This document shows, one piece after another, positions 7,207 to 8,645 of a DNA stretch of 8,645 nucleotides. Positions within the stretch are counted from its first letter, which is position 1, and each line of letters begins with the position of its first letter. The stretch covers positions 1 to 8,645 of the forward strand of contig WRCR01000143.1 of the NCBI GenBank assembly GCA_009783865.1, read 5' to 3'. The translations under genes were made by a program, and so were the position numbers. The notes beneath the pieces are model-generated. The model saw nothing but the letters and a program-made list of their open reading frames with translations, did no database searches and was not told the DNA's origin. The DNA is from Planctomycetaceae bacterium. GTDB lineage: Bacteria; Planctomycetota; Planctomycetia; Pirellulales; Thermoguttaceae.

Positions 7207-8024
7207 CGGACAACCTCCTGCCAATGCGAATTATTCAATAACACCGCTAACAGCAGTACTAAAATCAGAAATGAAAAAATAAAAAGTGCTAACAGTGCAG
7301 CGGGCTTGCCTTTCGCACTGGAAAATAATTTTTCGGAAAAACAGGCAAGCGCGATAAACAGAATAATCGACCCGATAACAAGCGGGTCGAAAATCGAAAC
7401 ATTCCTCGAAACGGAAAAGTTGAGTTTCAGCAGAACTCCGAAGACAATACTTGTTGCTAAAAAAAACAGAGCCGACCAAACAGAATAGCGGCAGATTTTC
7501 AGCGACCATTCCAGAGAAGGCAGCAGAAACAAGGAAAACGGCGGACGCTTCAATCGCAGTTGCCGGTCTTGAATCAGATAAAGTACACCGGCAGTGAAGC
7601 CGATGGAAAGTGCAAGCGTTGCGAGGAAAAATGTTCCGGTATGAATGTTTCGGTATATGAGATTGAATTCTGACCGCTGCACGGAATTCAATGTATCCGG
7701 TACTAAAATCGCTCCGCCGATAAGCAGCAGGGCAAGCGGCAGAAGAACGATGCCGAAAGGTGTTTTCGGACGAAAATGCGACAGGCAAATACTGGCGATA
7801 ACGAGTCCCCAAGCGGAAACAAGAAAGTACGTTCTTGCGGAATTAACTTCGGGAAAGACCGCCGTGTGGTAATACAGGTAAAAGGTATGTGCTGTTAAAC
7901 CGGCAAGTATCCAAAGAAGGACGAACGCATTTCGTATTGCGCTGCGGAAGAAAACTCGTGTGATTTCCAAACACAGTGCAATTAAATAACAGGAAGTAAA
8001 ACAAACGATTCCGACACCGGACAT
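7203..8024 (-). CDS. CcsA/HemX-family integral membrane protein upstream of hemA
   Basis: This 273-residue protein has about eight hydrophobic helices (near 4-22, 33-52, 66-82, 88-107, 128-151, 180-200, 213-231 and 241-264). It belongs by layout to the CcsA/CcmC/HemX group of haem-handling membrane proteins. RNIHTGTFFLATLALSIGF (126-144) followed by VLYLIQDRQLRLKRP matches the conserved His-bearing helix and basic loop of that group. Other candidate haem-ligand histidines are H46 and H53 (AHTFYLYYH). The WGxxWxWD motif of full-length CcsA is absent, and the short length suits the HemX (YpjD-like) branch, which in Bacillus modulates HemA levels. It overlaps hemA by the ATGA junction, so the two form an operon. 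No clear ribosome binding site precedes the ATG at 8024, but no other start exists before an upstream in-frame stop. A TACAAT 7 bases upstream of the ATG might be the -10 of a nearly leaderless transcript. Confidence 0.82.
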   Translation of the reverse strand: MSGVGIVCFTSCYLIALCLEITRVFFRSAIRNAFVLLWILAGLTAHTFYLYYHTAVFPEVNSARTYFLVSAWGLVIASICLSHFRPKTPFGIVLLPLALLLIGGAILVPDTLNSVQRSEFNLIYRNIHTGTFFLATLALSIGFTAGVLYLIQDRQLRLKRPPFSLFLLPSLEWSLKICRYSVWSALFFLATSIVFGVLLKLNFSVSRNVSIFDPLVIGSIILFIALACFSEKLFSSAKGKPAALLALFIFSFLILVLLLAVLLNNSHWQEVVR

Positions 8025-8117
8025 TCGGTTAAATTGTAGAGCGGAAAATTTAGTTGACGGTCCATAATCTTACCGTGAAGACGGGTGTTTGGCAAGGCGT
8101 GAAACGGTTCCGCCAGT

Positions 8118-8163
8118 CCAAACAATCCAACGAGCCAAACAATCCAACAAACAATCCAACGAG
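8118..8163. repeat. Three direct copies of AAACAATCCAAC
   Basis: The 12-base core occurs exactly at 8120-8131, 8137-8148 and 8149-8160. The first and third copies are followed by GAG, and the first two are preceded by CC, so the full unit is CCAAACAATCCAACGAG (17 bases) with the middle junction shortened. The last copy runs directly into the first hairpin. Confidence 0.85.
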
Positions 8164-8184
8164 CGGGAAACTGTGTTTCCCGCT
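8162..8184. other. Perfect 10-base-pair hairpin 1
   Basis: AGCGGGAAAC (8162-8171) and GTTTCCCGCT (8175-8184) are exact reverse complements around the loop TGT. An A-run and then a T-run follow within about 15 bases, so on the plus strand it could end a transcript, although no gene precedes it on that strand. Confidence 0.8.
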
Positions 8185-8199
8185 TGCACGAAAAAATGT

Positions 8200-8213
8200 T
8201 TTTTACGTAAAAA
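8200..8213. repeat. 14-base perfect palindrome TTTTTACGTAAAAA
   Basis: The sequence equals its own reverse complement and lies between the first and second hairpins. It is suited to binding a dimeric protein, but may be a by-product of the A/T-rich context. Confidence 0.5.
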
Positions 8214-8235
8214 TGAAAAAACGTCTTTTGGGAAC

Positions 8236-8258
8236 AGCGGAAATCACAGATTTCCGCT
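8236..8258. other. Perfect 10-base-pair hairpin 2
   Basis: AGCGGAAATC (8236-8245) and GATTTCCGCT (8249-8258) pair exactly around the loop ACA. Stem length, loop length and the outer AGCGG/CCGCT pairs match hairpin 1, so the two look like variants of one repeat family. Confidence 0.8.
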
Positions 8259-8270
8259 CGTTATATTTGC

Positions 8271-8288
8271 GTAGGATTTTAATCCTAC
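8271..8288. other. Short hairpin 3
   Basis: GTAGGATT (8271-8278) and AATCCTAC (8281-8288) are exact reverse complements separated by TT; in RNA a 7-base-pair stem with a four-base loop is more realistic. It lies 12 bases after hairpin 2. Confidence 0.7.
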
Positions 8289-8302
8289 AGATTTTTCCTC
8301 TA

Positions 8303-8331
8303 TTGACTTTTCCGAAAATCTTCGTGAAAAT
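8303..8331 (+). promoter_or_regulatory. Possible promoter for the Ala-rich gene
   Basis: TTGACT (8303-8308, five of six -35 bases) is followed after 17 bases by GAAAAT (8326-8331, four of six -10 bases). It would give a leader of about 50 bases before the ATG at 8388. The weak -10 keeps this tentative. Confidence 0.3.
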
Positions 8332-8387
8332 GGGAATTGTCACGGCGGTCGGTGAAATGCAAATAACGCACAAAACGGGATTGTAAC

Positions 8388-8645
8388 ATGAAAGATTTTA
8401 GAGACGAAATAGAGAAACAACTAACAGGTTTGAGCCGCAAGCAAATCTGTCAGTTTGCGTGGTTGTGCGCCGTACGTGCGTTGCCTTTTTTAAGTGCGGA
8501 AAGGAGGGGGTTCGACTATTGGGAGGAAAATGTTAGGCAAAAACACCTCTACAGCATTTTTAATGCTTTGGACATCTGCGTCGCCGCCGCCGCCGACGCC
8601 CGCGACGTCGCCTACGCCGCCGCCGCCGCCGACGTCGCCTACGCC
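8388..8645 (+). CDS. Alanine-rich repeat protein, possibly Imm-5-like putative immunity protein; cut by right edge
   Basis: From the ATG at 8388, the first after an in-frame stop at 8364, 86 codons are open to the window end. Residues 1-63 are an ordinary soluble sequence with no signal peptide: MKDFRDEIEKQLTGLSRKQ, then ICQFAWLCAVRALPFL (about 20-35), an acidic linker and a helix ending SIFNALDI. From about residue 65 it turns into Ala with Asp, Val, Tyr and Arg, including two exact DVAYA units nine residues apart. The pattern of a WxCAxRxLPFL-type helix, then a Tyr/His-dotted poly-Ala region, recalls Imm-5-like putative immunity proteins; this is from memory and weak. A GGGA 8 bases before the ATG is a poor ribosome binding site. 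It is the only plus-strand gene here, and its GC-rich 3' part is unlike the rest of the window. Function unknown. Confidence 0.7.
   Translation, partial: MKDFRDEIEKQLTGLSRKQICQFAWLCAVRALPFLSAERRGFDYWEENVRQKHLYSIFNALDICVAAAADARDVAYAAAAADVAYA
8580..8645 (+). repeat. GCC-rich coding repeat with a 27-base period
   Basis: Of these 66 bases, 56 are G or C. GACGTCGCCTACGCC occurs exactly at 8604-8618 and 8631-8645, separated by four GCC codons, giving a 27-base, nine-residue period (DVAYA then AAAA). Almost every codon ends in C. The array continues past the window end, so its length is unknown. Confidence 0.85.

Larger units (their letters stand above)
8025..8387. other. Gene-free intergenic region with repeats and hairpins
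   Basis: These 363 bases separate the divergent HemX-like gene and the Ala-rich gene. An open frame of 110 codons spans most of it, but it reads through the direct repeats and all three hairpins, has no good ribosome binding site and resembles no family I know, so I do not call it a gene. From left to right the region holds the presumed leader of the HemX-like gene, three AAACAATCCAAC repeats, three perfect short hairpins with an A/T palindrome between the first two, and a possible promoter for the plus-strand gene. Confidence 0.7.

Noticed and set aside
7206..7224. Longer hemA start at 7224
   Set aside because: AGGAGG falls inside that extension 7 bases before the ATG at 7206, and the shorter start puts the catalytic Cys at residue 50 as in known enzymes.
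8118..8288. CRISPR array or retron RNA
   Set aside because: The repeats are 12 bases with almost no spacers, the hairpins differ from one another, and there is no cas gene or reverse transcriptase in the window.
8054..8386. Plus-strand open frame of 110 codons in the hairpin region
   Set aside because: It reads through direct repeats and three perfect hairpins, has no convincing ribosome binding site and shows no recognisable domain; it ends one base before the real ATG at 8388 only by chance of frame.

Overview
The window reads as chromosomal DNA of a planctomycete-like bacterium, probably of the Pirellulales/Thermoguttaceae type. This is inferred from gene families, not from a marker gene. 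The supporting signs are two adjacent Tat-exported Gfo/Idh/MocA oxidoreductases, a DegT-type aminotransferase beside them, a large one-helix PpiD/SurA-like protein with a charged linker, and a hemX-hemA pair. Base composition is moderate over most of the window and jumps to about 85% GC in the last 66 bases.

Layout: every recognisable gene from 1 to 8024 is on the minus strand, so transcription runs right to left. In that order they are a CcsA/HemX-like membrane protein (8024-7203), glutamyl-tRNA reductase hemA (7206-5926, start and stop overlapping as ATGA), a PpiD/SurA-like anchored periplasmic protein (5763-3472, behind a good sigma70-like promoter), a DegT/DnrJ/EryC1 aminotransferase (3358-2093), a complete Tat-signal Gfo/Idh/MocA oxidoreductase (1969-530) and the N-terminal part of a second one (385 to the left edge). 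HemX and HemA form a haem-synthesis pair. The aminotransferase and the two oxidoreductases look like a sugar or cyclitol modification group, with the aminotransferase cytoplasmic and the oxidoreductases exported.

The right end differs. A 363-base region without a supported gene (8025-8387) holds three copies of a 12-base direct repeat, a perfect 14-base palindrome and three short, nearly loopless perfect hairpins. It leads into a plus-strand gene (8388 to the edge). That gene starts as an ordinary soluble helical protein and then becomes an Ala/Asp/Tyr repeat encoded by GCC-rich DNA, cut by the window end. It is the least familiar part of the window and resembles, weakly, Imm-5-like putative immunity proteins.

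A recurring theme is short-period repetitive DNA with a different unit at each site: AATCA/TGATT boxes every 8-9 bases (420-514), GTGAAAGA-type arms (2014-2075), TGCCGTC heptamers inside the PpiD-like gene (4495-4759), a duplicated 20-base block (5861-5903), and AAACAATCCAAC repeats (8118-8163). No rRNA, tRNA, CRISPR array, transposase or phage gene was seen.
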